Source: Pseudomonas faucium
GTDB taxonomy: Bacteria; Pseudomonadota; Gammaproteobacteria; Pseudomonadales; Pseudomonadaceae
Length of the DNA: 64,000 nt
Reading direction: 5' to 3'
Assembly: GCF_021602585.1 (NCBI RefSeq)
Contig: NZ_BQIP01000010.1
Location: 124,001 to 188,000, forward strand
Shown here: positions 50,542 through 58,213 of the stretch, one piece after another
Layout: each line of letters starts with the position of its first letter
Numbering within the stretch: the stretch's first letter is position 1
Program-made: the position numbers and the translations under genes
The notes under the pieces: model-generated
Databases searched by the model: none
Told to the model about the DNA's origin: nothing
What the model saw: only the letters and a program-made list of their open reading frames with translations

Positions 50542-51609
50542 TCAATAACCGGTTTCGGCATCGGCCATGTCGTCGGCATCGGCTTCAGCAGCAGCGGTCT
50601 TGCCGGCAGCGGCAACAGCACCCGAGTTGAGCAGCTTCTCGCGGATCTGCTTCTCGATCTCGGTACCGATGGCCGGGTTTTCTTGCAGGTACTTGGCGGC
50701 GTTAGCCTTGCCCTGGCCGATCTTGTTGCCCTGGTAGCTGTACCAAGCACCGGACTTCTCCACCAGCCCTTGGGATACGCCCAGGTCGATGATTTCGCCG
50801 TTACGGTAGATACCCTTGCCGTAGAGAATCTGGAACTCGGCCTGACGGAACGGTGGCGAGACCTTGTTCTTGACGATCTTGACGCGGGTTTCGCTGCCCA
50901 CCACTTCGTCGCCTTCCTTCACCGCGCCAGTACGGCGAATGTCCAGGCGCACCGAGGCGTAGAACTTCAGCGCGTTACCGCCGGTGGTGGTTTCCGGGCT
51001 ACCGAACATCACACCGATCTTCATGCGGATCTGGTTGATGAAGATGACCAGGCAGTTGGCGTTCTTGATGTTACCGGTGATCTTGCGCAGCGCCTGGGAC
51101 ATAAGACGGGCCTGCAGGCCGACGTGCATGTCGCCCATCTCGCCTTCGATTTCGGCCTTGGGTACCAGGGCAGCCACGGAGTCGACGATGATCACGTCAA
51201 CGGCGTTGGAACGCACCAGCATGTCGGTGATTTCCAGGGCCTGCTCACCGGTATCCGGCTGCGAGACCAGCAGGTCGTCGACGTTGACGCCCAGCTTGCC
51301 GGCGTATTCAGGGTCGAGGGCGTGCTCGGCGTCGACGAAGGCGCAGGTGGCGCCATTCTTCTGGGCCTCGGCGATGACCGACAGGGTCAGCGTGGTCTTA
51401 CCCGACGATTCCGGGCCATAGATTTCGACGATACGGCCTTTTGGCAGGCCGCCGATGCCGAGGGCGATGTCCAGGCCCAGCGAGCCGGTCGAGATGGCCG
51501 GGATACCCTGGCGCTCGTGATCGCCCATGCGCATGACAGCGCCTTTGCCGAATTGGCGTTCGATCTGACCCAGGGCCGCAGCCAAGGCGCGCTTCTTGTT
51601 GTCGTCCAT
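50542..51609 (-). CDS. recA: recombinase RecA
   Basis: A 355-residue recombinase that forms ATP-dependent filaments on single-stranded DNA and triggers LexA (and phage-type repressor) self-cleavage. Walker [11 protein letters not shown] is near residue 66-75 and Walker [11 protein letters not shown] near 200. The start at 51607-51609 ([13 protein letters not shown]) has AGGA six bases upstream. A LexA box lies about 45 bases before the start. In related Pseudomonas, RecA also inactivates the PrtR-type repressor controlling tailocins such as the one starting at 52.3 kb. Confidence 0.98.
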   Translation of the reverse strand: MDDNKKRALAAALGQIERQFGKGAVMRMGDHERQGIPAISTGSLGLDIALGIGGLPKGRIVEIYGPESSGKTTLTLSVIAEAQKNGATCAFVDAEHALDPEYAGKLGVNVDDLLVSQPDTGEQALEITDMLVRSNAVDVIIVDSVAALVPKAEIEGEMGDMHVGLQARLMSQALRKITGNIKNANCLVIFINQIRMKIGVMFGSPETTTGGNALKFYASVRLDIRRTGAVKEGDEVVGSETRVKIVKNKVSPPFRQAEFQILYGKGIYRNGEIIDLGVSQGLVEKSGAWYSYQGNKIGQGKANAAKYLQENPAIGTEIEKQIREKLLNSGAVAAAGKTAAAEADADDMADAETGY

Positions 51610-51653
51610 TGAAATCCTCACGTGTTCGACTTGGCCCTGATGGCCGGGAATAC

Positions 51654-51669
51654 CTGTATAAGTAGCCAG
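51654..51669 (-). promoter_or_regulatory. LexA (SOS) box of recA
   Basis: CTGGCTACTTATACAG on the minus strand, the CTG-N10-CAG pattern close to the consensus CTGTATATATATACAG, about 45 bases upstream of the recA start. Confidence 0.85.
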
Positions 51670-51713
51670 TATTATTCCACAGGCAAGCGCTTGAGCAAAC
51701 CCCTGTCGTCGAA

Positions 51714-52196
51714 TTACTCGCCGCCGAGCTGTAACAAGCCGTCTAGCGCGGCGATCACCGTCTGTCGGCGCACGCTTTCGCGGTCGCCGTCGAAGTGGCG
51801 GCGCTCACTCGATACCCGTTCGCCATCAGCCCAGGCCAGCCATACGGTGCCCACCGGCTTGGCCGGCGAGCCGCCATCCGGCCCGGCGATGCCGCTGACG
51901 GCCACCGCAAAGCGTGCACCGCTGGCCGCCTGCGCACCGCGCGCCATGGCTTCGACCACTTCCTGGCTGACGGCGCCGACCTGGCTGAACAACGCCTCTG
52001 GCACGCCCAACTGGCGAGTCTTCTGGCTATTGGAATAGGTGACGTAGCCGGCCTCGAACCAGGCCGAGCTGCCGGGCACGCGGGTGATGGCTTCGGCGAT
52101 GCCGCCGCCGGTGCAGGATTCGGCAGTGCTCACCTGGGCGTCGAAGCGGCGCAGGTGCTCGCCCAGGCGGGTGGAGAGAACGGTGATCGGGTCCAT
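51714..52196 (-). CDS. cinA: CinA C-terminal family nicotinamide-nucleotide amidohydrolase (PncC)
   Basis: A 160-residue CinA-family protein lacking the N-terminal MoCF domain, so it corresponds to the PncC-type amidohydrolase that deamidates nicotinamide mononucleotide. The motif [20 protein letters not shown] is near residue 24-43, with [13 protein letters not shown] near 110. The start at 52194-52196 ([11 protein letters not shown]) leaves out a spurious extension. It lies just upstream of recA on the same strand; the cinA-recA junction is a known insertion boundary for Pseudomonas tailocins, with mutS on the other side (outside this window). Confidence 0.92.
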   Translation of the reverse strand: MDPITVLSTRLGEHLRRFDAQVSTAESCTGGGIAEAITRVPGSSAWFEAGYVTYSNSQKTRQLGVPEALFSQVGAVSQEVVEAMARGAQAASGARFAVAVSGIAGPDGGSPAKPVGTVWLAWADGERVSSERRHFDGDRESVRRQTVIAALDGLLQLGGE

Positions 52197-52302
52197 TGTG
52201 GGGCTCCTTGAGGATTGCGGGACACCGTAGCATTTGGTGAAGGGGCATGCCTTGAATTGTGTGGCGCCCTTGCGATCGAGCGCCCCAAGGCAAGCCCGGC
52301 AA

Positions 52303-52782
52303 TCACTGCCGCAACGCCCGCACATAATCCTGGCAAGCCCGCAGCGCGATCAACCCCCGATCCCCTTCATCGGTGATGGCGATAATTCGTCGAGCATGCG
52401 CCGGCTCAAGCCAGGCGCGTACGGTTGCATGATCCACGCTGCCGGCGCCGGCGGCGGCAGGCACTGTGGTGCAGGCGGCGTCGCGCTCGACCAGGACCGA
52501 CAGCCGCAGATCGGCAGTAGCAAGGCGATCACGCAGGCGTGCCTGAGACTGTTGCGCATCGGCAAGCTCCTTGGAATGACGGGTTTCACTCACCTGCAGG
52601 CGCTGCTCCAGCGCTTGGCGTTGCTCGCGCTCGGCAAACAGGCGCGCGGCCCAGGCATCGGCCTGGGCTTGCGCCTGTTGCGCCAGCTGCCGCCCATAGC
52701 GCCAGCCCTGCACCTGCCAGGCCAGCGCTACGCAAGACACCAGCAAAAATACCCCTAGCCCCTGTTGCAGCCGGCTCAACAC
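52303..52782 (-). CDS. tailocin i-spanin (Rz-like lysis protein)
   Basis: A 159-residue protein with one N-terminal TM (LGVFLLVSCVALAWQVQGW, about 8-26) and a long periplasmic coiled coil (ARLFAEREQRQALEQRLQ onward). This is the form of the inner-membrane spanin that with Rz1 fuses inner and outer membranes in the last lysis step. An Rz1 gene is embedded in it in another frame. Its start overlaps the endolysin stop by seven bases. Confidence 0.85.
   Translation of the reverse strand: MLSRLQQGLGVFLLVSCVALAWQVQGWRYGRQLAQQAQAQADAWAARLFAEREQRQALEQRLQVSETRHSKELADAQQSQARLRDRLATADLRLSVLVERDAACTTVPAAAGAGSVDHATVRAWLEPAHARRIIAITDEGDRGLIALRACQDYVRALRQ
52350..52559 (-). CDS. tailocin o-spanin (Rz1-like lipoprotein), nested in Rz
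   Basis: A 69-residue protein read in a different frame inside the Rz gene. It starts at 52557-52559 with AAGGAG seven bases upstream. It has a signal peptide (MRNSLRHACVIALLLPICGC) with a lipobox-like ICGC and a proline-rich mature part (PPAPQCLPPPAPAA), the classic features of Rz1 o-spanins. The protein is short and lacks similarity to Rz, as expected. With Rz it forms the spanin complex. Confidence 0.8.
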   Translation of the reverse strand: MRNSLRHACVIALLLPICGCRSWSSATPPAPQCLPPPAPAAWIMQPYAPGLSRRMLDELSPSPMKGIGG

Positions 52783-53324
52783 AACACCTCACGCGCCCGC
52801 GCCCAGAGCACGAGGCGGTCTTCCAGCCCATTGAGCCCTCCATTGATATGACGGGTGATGCGGTTGAACTCGCCCCGGTCAGCCAGGGCATTGAGCCCGC
52901 GCGAGTGCCAGAACCACGCCGCCGACTCGCAGGCCCAACGCGGCTGTTCGAGCAGTTGCGGCTGTGCCAGCAAGCGCTCATCGCCGAACAGCGCACGGCT
53001 GCAGGCCTGGTAGTTGTTGCGCCCGGTGACCTGGATCAGCCCGCGCCCGCAATACAACTGGCCGTCGCCATCCGCCTGAGGGGTATTGCCCAGGCGCCGG
53101 GCCAGGCTGCCGGTGTCGTAGCGTGCCAGGTAACGGTCGCTGCCCAGCTCCCTGACGTAACGAAACTGGCCTGACTCATGGCCGACCTGGGCGATGAAAG
53201 CCGCCACACGCTTGGGATTGTCGATCTCCCAGCGTGGCAAGGTGACGTTCAAGGCTGTAAGAAAAACGCCCGCGACGGGGCGGGCGTTGGGCAGAATCTG
53301 TAGCAATTGCGCTTGTGTAAGCAT
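52776..53324 (-). CDS. tailocin endolysin (glycoside hydrolase family 19 type)
   Basis: A 182-residue peptidoglycan-degrading enzyme of the chitinase-like GH19 lysozyme family. The proposed catalytic acid is Glu50 in AQVGHESGQF, with the family sequence YCGRGLIQVTGRNNY near 90-105. No signal peptide is present, so a holin is required for export; none lies between it and Rz, and it is probably encoded near the regulators upstream of gpV, outside the window. Confidence 0.9.
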   Translation of the reverse strand: MLTQAQLLQILPNARPVAGVFLTALNVTLPRWEIDNPKRVAAFIAQVGHESGQFRYVRELGSDRYLARYDTGSLARRLGNTPQADGDGQLYCGRGLIQVTGRNNYQACSRALFGDERLLAQPQLLEQPRWACESAAWFWHSRGLNALADRGEFNRITRHINGGLNGLEDRLVLWARAREVLC

Positions 53325-53351
53325 GTCTGTCCTCCTTGGGTGAATCGCCCC

Positions 53352-54386
53352 TCAGGCCTTGGTCGCCGCCCCTCGGCGAGGCGCCGCGCCCTTGGCCTTC
53401 GATTTACCTGCCTTGCCGCCATTGCCCTGTACCGTGGTGCGCCAGCCCGAGCGGGTGAACACCTGCTCAACCGAGTCGACCTGATACTGCCCGTCCAGGC
53501 CATCGACAAACCCACGCAGGTCGATGCTGCGCTCGGCAAACAGGTCGGTGCGCCCAGGCAGATCGAGGCGCACGCTGGCGGTATCGCGATTGAAGCTGGC
53601 CAATCGTGCCCTGGCGGCCTGCTCGGCGGCCGCGCGGTTGGGGTACAGATGGCGATCGGTATGCACCGGCCGCGGCCCTTGCACGGCCTCCTCGTTGGCC
53701 AGCTCGACGGCCTTCGACTCGCCACTGGCCGGGTCTTGATGGCGGGTACGCACGGCCTGGCGCACCGCCTTGTCGTCCAGGCGAAAATGCCACTGGCTGA
53801 CCTCGTCGCGGGCAATGCCGACCACCGCCAGCGGTTTGCCGCTGGCGCTCTGCCCGCCCTGGCGCGGCAGCACCAGCAGCTGGCCATTGGCAAGCTTGGC
53901 GGTGCAGTCGTACTGGCGGGCCAGGCGGGTGATGAAATTGAAATCCGATTCGTTGTACTGATCGACGCGCGGCACCTGGGCCAGCACCGGGCAGAGCGCT
54001 TGCCAGCCATTGCGCGCGCCAATCTCGGCAACGATGCGCTGCAGGGGCACGGCCTCCCAGCTGCCGCTGCGCACGGTCCTGCCACTGCCACGCAAGTCGC
54101 TGGCCTTGCCGCGAATCACCAGGGTATCGGGAGGGCCTGACAACTCGATTTCATCGACGGTGTAACGCCCCAGCCGGGTCAGCGGCTGGCCGGCGTAACC
54201 CAGGTGCACCTCGATCTGTGCGCCGCGGGCAGGCACTGCCACGCTGGCGTCGCGGGCATCGATGCGCAGCTCGAAATCATCCGACTCCATCCCTGGTTTG
54301 TCGGTAGTGCGCAGCAGCAACAGGCGGTCGTTGATCAGCGCAGTAATGTCCTGGCCATCGGCCTGGATGCGAAAGAGCGGTTGCAT
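53352..54386 (-). CDS. tailocin late control protein gpD (baseplate hub)
   Basis: A 344-residue protein of the phage late control gene D family (P2 gpD). In contractile tails this is the central hub protein to which the spike (gpV) attaches, equivalent to T4 gp27. It begins MQPLFRIQADGQDITALIND and has the family block FNFITRLARQYDCTAKLANG near 130. The C-terminal tail is Lys/Ala/Arg-rich (KSKAKGAAPRRG). It follows gpX by four bases. Confidence 0.92.
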   Translation of the reverse strand: MQPLFRIQADGQDITALINDRLLLLRTTDKPGMESDDFELRIDARDASVAVPARGAQIEVHLGYAGQPLTRLGRYTVDEIELSGPPDTLVIRGKASDLRGSGRTVRSGSWEAVPLQRIVAEIGARNGWQALCPVLAQVPRVDQYNESDFNFITRLARQYDCTAKLANGQLLVLPRQGGQSASGKPLAVVGIARDEVSQWHFRLDDKAVRQAVRTRHQDPASGESKAVELANEEAVQGPRPVHTDRHLYPNRAAAEQAARARLASFNRDTASVRLDLPGRTDLFAERSIDLRGFVDGLDGQYQVDSVEQVFTRSGWRTTVQGNGGKAGKSKAKGAAPRRGAATKA

Positions 54387-54390
54387 GGCA

Positions 54391-54597
54391 TCAGTCCCAG
54401 AGCTGCACGACGTTGGCCGGCGCCAGCGCCAGGGTGGGCAGGCGGATGGTCACGCCGCTGCGAAACGGCTGGGCCTCGTCGGCCAACCCCTGGTTGGCGT
54501 GCAGCACGGCCTCGACGCTGCCATCGAGGTGCCCGTAATAGTGATGGCAGAGGGTATCGAGCACGTCGCCCTCAGACGTTTTGCAGGTCTTGTCCAT
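54391..54597 (-). CDS. tailocin tail protein gpX (LysM-like)
   Basis: A 68-residue protein of the P2 gpX family, LysM-like, that joins baseplate parts. The motif GDVLDTLCHHYYGH near 10-23 and HANQGLADE near 38 are typical. The start at 54595-54597 overlaps the 3' end of gpU by 26 bases. Confidence 0.88.
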   Translation of the reverse strand: MDKTCKTSEGDVLDTLCHHYYGHLDGSVEAVLHANQGLADEAQPFRSGVTIRLPTLALAPANVVQLWD

Positions 54598-55417
54598 AAC
54601 TGACGAACTCCAGTGAGAAGCCTTGTTTGCGAGGGATGCCACCGGCCAGCAAGGCGCCCTGCTCTTCCTCGATGCTGGTCAAGCACCAGGTACCGAGCAC
54701 TTCGCCGTAGCCTGTGGTCAAGGACAGCGGCAGAAGCTGGCGGCCGATGCCGCGCAGCGCCTGCAACTGGCCCAGCCCGGCCTTGAAGCCGGGGAAGATC
54801 GCGCCGCGGATGCTGATGGTTTCTTCGCCCAGGCCAACCGCCTGCTGCGCGCTCTCGCGGCCCAGGCGGTCCTGCCCGGCCCAGCGAAAGCGCGTTTGCC
54901 GGCGCAGCTGGTCGAAAGCAGCGGTGTCGAGGTTGAAGTAGTACGGCGCGGCATTGGCCTTCAGCGGCTGCAGCACCAGCAAGTGCGCGAAGGGTTTGAT
55001 CGCCTCGGCCGCAGGGGTTGCATCGGGCGCGAAGCCAAAGGTGGTGAGCACGCCCTTGGCGACCGAGCGCACATCGCCGATCACCCGGCGAATGGCCGCG
55101 CCGGCCTTGCCCAGGTGTTCGGCGAAGGCGTCCACCCGCTCCTGCACCTTGCGCACCTCATCGACGGCGTGGTCGTACTTGGCAATCACCTTGTCGACGC
55201 GCTGCTTGGCCGAGTCGATGGCGCGCATCGTGCGTTGCAGGCGCTTGCCGATGGCCGGGCCGATCCATGGCAGGGCCTCGAGTTCGGCGGCTGCCTCCTT
55301 GGCATGGCCGACTGCCTGGGTCATCGGCTCGAGCATGGCATCGGCACGCTGGCGCCCCGCTTCGCCGGCCTTGACCAGGGCATGCAAGGCGCCCTGGAGT
55401 TGCTCCAGATAGGTCAT
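54572..55417 (-). CDS. tailocin tail protein gpU (with N-terminal helical extension)
   Basis: A 281-residue protein. The C-terminal half from about residue 140 (HLLVLQPLKANAAPYYFNLD, then GIPRKQGFSLEFVSYG) is the P2 gpU family tail-tip/terminator domain; P2 gpU itself is only about 160 residues. The first 130 residues are helical (AIDSAKQRVDKVIAKYDHAV) and look like an added segment. The position after the tape measure is as in P2. Confidence 0.82.
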   Translation of the reverse strand: MTYLEQLQGALHALVKAGEAGRQRADAMLEPMTQAVGHAKEAAAELEALPWIGPAIGKRLQRTMRAIDSAKQRVDKVIAKYDHAVDEVRKVQERVDAFAEHLGKAGAAIRRVIGDVRSVAKGVLTTFGFAPDATPAAEAIKPFAHLLVLQPLKANAAPYYFNLDTAAFDQLRRQTRFRWAGQDRLGRESAQQAVGLGEETISIRGAIFPGFKAGLGQLQALRGIGRQLLPLSLTTGYGEVLGTWCLTSIEEEQGALLAGGIPRKQGFSLEFVSYGQDLQNV

Positions 55418-55427
55418 TGAAAGCTCC

Positions 55428-57254
55428 TCAGGCGTAAATGGGATCGGAAAGCTGGGCAGCCGCCTTGCGACTGATCAGCTCTTGCAGCGTGCGTTGCACC
55501 ATTGCCTCCAGCCGCTGCAGCAGCGCTGGATCATCCAAGCTGCCATTGAGCGTTACCGGCATGTTGGTATTGAAGGTGAAGTGCTGGTTGCTCGGCTGCG
55601 GCTCGCTGGCCTGGGAAGCGGCTGGGCTGCCCGGCTCTGGCAGTGCCGTTGCTGCCGGTGGCACCCGCATGGGCAGCGGACGATCGTCCTCTGCCGGCTC
55701 ATCCGGCGCTTCACGTGAGGTGAGCCGAAGCAACGACACGGGCGCCAACGGCTGTTGCCTGGCTGGCTTGTGCTGCGCCGTGCCAGCGTGTGTCAGCAGT
55801 TGCCGGGTGATGCGCGTACCGACCTGGCCATCGACAAACTCCGCCTTGGGCTTGGCGGTGAGCGAGTGCTTGAGCGGGTCCAGCAATGACACCTGCGGCA
55901 AAGCACGCCGAACCCACTGCTGCTGCCTCGCCAGCTCAGGCGATGACAACAGCTGCCTGCCGGTTTGCGCCCCAATCTGAAGGTCGAAAAAGGGTTGCGT
56001 CGGAATTCGCGTGGCGGACTGTTTGCCGGGGTCGAGGAGGGAAACAGCAGGCAAAGGAGCCGTTGCAGCGGGCGGGCGCTCGTCACCGGCAAGTTTGCGT
56101 GCAATCCATCCTCCAAGCCTGGTGCCGCCCTCGTCACCCAACGCCCCGCCAACCGTCACGCTGACGGGAGCGACGGGAGGAATGTATCGGCCAACAACAC
56201 CACCCGTGATCGAGCCGACCAGCCCGCCTACGGCGCCGCCATAACCTTCCCAAGCCTCCTGGGCTGTCTTGGCAGTGGCATAGGTATGTACCGCTTTCAA
56301 GGCCGACTCCAGCAAGGCATTTTTCCCCTCGGCCTTGATGACTTCGCCCACCGTCTTCCAAGGCGGCGGGCGCTTGCCGATGTCCGTGGGTGACGACCCT
56401 GCATCTGCCCCGAGAGGATAAGGTTCATTGGCGGCCGGGCTGTCTTTGCCAAACCAGCCCTTCAGCCTGTTCCAACCCGACCCTGAAGTCTGTTTACCCA
56501 CGTCATGAATGCGCGCAGCCGCGCCAATGCTGCCACCCACCAACAGATCCTGCCCGAGCAAGGGCGCCGAGGTTTCAGTGCCCTCCTGGGGCGCATTACC
56601 CTCGCTGGGTGCACTCGTCTCGGGATCGGGCGCCAGGCGTTTACCGAGCGCCGCCCCTGCCTTGTCGCCGTAAAAGCCGCCCACCACCTTCCCGTAGTCG
56701 ACATGCTTGCCGGTGTACTTGCTCAAGGCCGCGCCAAGCGCACTGCCGGCCAGGCCTCCCACTGCACCTCCCAGCCCCTCTCCCCATTCCTGGGCAGTTG
56801 AAGCCTTCGCGGCAGTTGTCCCCACCTTGATCAGTGCATCGAGCCTCCCTTCTCGCGCTGCCGCCCTTGCGGCGCCGAACGCTTGCGCGCCGCGCTGCCT
56901 GGCACCGTGGCCCGGCTCGGTCGAAGGCGTGGCATCAGCGCCCAGCGGGTAATCACCCTGCTCCACTGGCGCAGCTCGGCCCTTGCTCGCGGCCATTGCC
57001 AAAAACCTTCCAGCAACAGGGCCTGACTGGGCCTGCCCCTGGATATCACCAGGCGTTTCATCGACAGGCTCGGCCACAGGCACGTAGGCCGATTCGTGTT
57101 CTGTAGACTGAGGCGATCCTTGCCTCAGCGATTGCACCACGCGCCCCAGTATGCGGTTCTGATGATTGAATACCTGGGCAAGATCGACCCGATCACGTTC
57201 AGGGTCGGAGCGTGGCTGTTGCGCCGCATCCGTTGCCGCTGATCTGCTCGCCAT
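55428..57254 (-). CDS. tailocin tape measure protein candidate
   Basis: A 608-residue protein in the tape-measure position (after E/E', before gpU). Unlike most tape measures it is not dominated by coiled coil. Two similar Gly/Ala-rich blocks occur near residues 155-205 (GEGLGGAVGGLAGSALGAAL) and 330-385 (GYGGAVGGLVGSITGGVVG), each followed by a basic tail and preceded by YPLGADA. A second duplication is AVSLLDPGKQS (about 405) and QVSLLDPLKHS (about 455). The C-terminus (TLNGSLDDPALLQRLEAMVQ) resembles tape-measure ends in related phages. The assignment rests mainly on position. Confidence 0.7.
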   Translation of the reverse strand: MASRSAATDAAQQPRSDPERDRVDLAQVFNHQNRILGRVVQSLRQGSPQSTEHESAYVPVAEPVDETPGDIQGQAQSGPVAGRFLAMAASKGRAAPVEQGDYPLGADATPSTEPGHGARQRGAQAFGAARAAAREGRLDALIKVGTTAAKASTAQEWGEGLGGAVGGLAGSALGAALSKYTGKHVDYGKVVGGFYGDKAGAALGKRLAPDPETSAPSEGNAPQEGTETSAPLLGQDLLVGGSIGAAARIHDVGKQTSGSGWNRLKGWFGKDSPAANEPYPLGADAGSSPTDIGKRPPPWKTVGEVIKAEGKNALLESALKAVHTYATAKTAQEAWEGYGGAVGGLVGSITGGVVGRYIPPVAPVSVTVGGALGDEGGTRLGGWIARKLAGDERPPAATAPLPAVSLLDPGKQSATRIPTQPFFDLQIGAQTGRQLLSSPELARQQQWVRRALPQVSLLDPLKHSLTAKPKAEFVDGQVGTRITRQLLTHAGTAQHKPARQQPLAPVSLLRLTSREAPDEPAEDDRPLPMRVPPAATALPEPGSPAASQASEPQPSNQHFTFNTNMPVTLNGSLDDPALLQRLEAMVQRTLQELISRKAAAQLSDPIYA

Positions 57255-57266
57255 CCTTTTCTCCCT

Positions 57267-57383
57267 TCACTCTGTGAGCCACCAGACCATGTCGCTGAAC
57301 GACATGGCCATGATTTCGCTCGCGGAAAAGTTCAGCTCCTTGGCCAGCCGCCGGGCGGCGGCCTTCTGCCGGGCCGGGTCAAA
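57267..57383 (-). CDS. tail assembly chaperone frame E' (GpE-like extension)
   Basis: Immediately after gene E, the +1 frame continues for 38 codons (FDPARQKAAARRLAKELNFS...MVWWLTE) and stops at 57267-57269, 12 bases before the tape measure start. In P2-like phages E' is made only as a frameshifted extension of E. Here the E stop lies in CTTTGAC, and a +1 slip of Leu-tRNA on CTT would give about 137 residues in all (E then DPARQKAAARR). An alternative is separate translation from an internal ATG at 57429-57431 (54 residues), with only a weak AAGGA two bases upstream. The sequence resembles the GpE family of small tail proteins. Confidence 0.7.
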   Translation of the reverse strand, partial: FDPARQKAAARRLAKELNFSASEIMAMSFSDMVWWLTE

Positions 57384-57681
57384 GTTCGTCGTCCTGCACC
57401 AGGCGAAAATAGCCGTTTTGCAGGCGGCCATAATCCTTCAGGGCCAGGCCTTCGAGGTCCTTGATGCCAACTTCGGCCAAGGAGGCGAACAGGTTCAACT
57501 CACGCTGTTCGTCATCGCCCACGCCACCGGCCTGGGCGTTGCGGATATCGCGCACGGTCGGCGCCCGCAGCGACAGGCTGTCGACCTGCACGCCATTGGC
57601 TTCGCTTGGGCGCGACAGGCGCACGGTGACGCGCTCGGCGCTCAGGGTGAGCCACTGCGGCTGCTTTTTCGCTTGAGCCAT
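57379..57681 (-). CDS. tail assembly chaperone gpE
   Basis: A 100-residue P2 gpE-type chaperone (MAQAKKQPQWLTLSAERVTV), needed to load tube protein on the tape measure. It ends LVQDDEL with the stop TGA in the context CTT TGA C. Its position between tube (FII) and tape measure is as in P2. It follows FII by nine bases. Confidence 0.88.
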   Translation of the reverse strand: MAQAKKQPQWLTLSAERVTVRLSRPSEANGVQVDSLSLRAPTVRDIRNAQAGGVGDDEQRELNLFASLAEVGIKDLEGLALKDYGRLQNGYFRLVQDDEL

Positions 57682-57690
57682 GTCGCCTCC

Positions 57691-58200
57691 TTACAAGCCG
57701 AGCGCGGCGCGCTGAGCGGCCAGTTGGTCGACGCCATCGATGACCCGCTTCATGCCCAGGGCATCGATCTCGTAGACCAGTCGGCCGTCGACTTCGAGCT
57801 TGTAGTAGGTCAGGCCGACACTGTGCTTGATCTCAGCCTTGTCGCCGGACTTCCAGTCACCCATGTCGATGTCCTTCAAGGTGCCACGCAGGGTGACCAC
57901 CACCGGGGTGATTTTGCCCTTGAGGCCTTTGAAGGCACCGCGGAAGGTGCCGTTGAAACCGCTGCCATCGGCCAGGCCGAAGAACTTCAGCGCTTCGCGG
58001 CGCACGCCGCTGGTGGTGAAGGCGGCTTCTTGCTTTTCCATGCCCAGGTCCATTTCGACCGGCATGTCCATGCCGCCGGGGCGGTGCTCTTCCATTTTCA
58101 GGGTGAGTTTGGGCAGGGTCAGGCTGGGGACATCGCCCTGGAAGCTGACGCCATCGACGAACAGGTTCAGGTTGGCCAGGGTTTCGGGAATCATTGCCAT
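57691..58200 (-). CDS. tailocin major tail tube protein gpFII
   Basis: A 169-residue tube protein (P2 FII family) with MAMIPETLANLNLFVDG at the start and blocks TLPKLTLKMEEHRPGGMD and YYKLEVDGRLVYEIDAL typical of the family. It forms the inner tube through which the killing channel acts. It is 13 bases after the sheath gene. Confidence 0.95.
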   Translation of the reverse strand: MAMIPETLANLNLFVDGVSFQGDVPSLTLPKLTLKMEEHRPGGMDMPVEMDLGMEKQEAAFTTSGVRREALKFFGLADGSGFNGTFRGAFKGLKGKITPVVVTLRGTLKDIDMGDWKSGDKAEIKHSVGLTYYKLEVDGRLVYEIDALGMKRVIDGVDQLAAQRAALGL

Positions 58201-58213
58201 GTAAATGCGCTCC

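Noticed and set aside
57267-57384. P2-style -1 frameshift into gpE'
   Set aside because: The -1 frame at the end of E reaches a stop after about 18 codons and has no gpE'-like sequence; only the +1 frame does.
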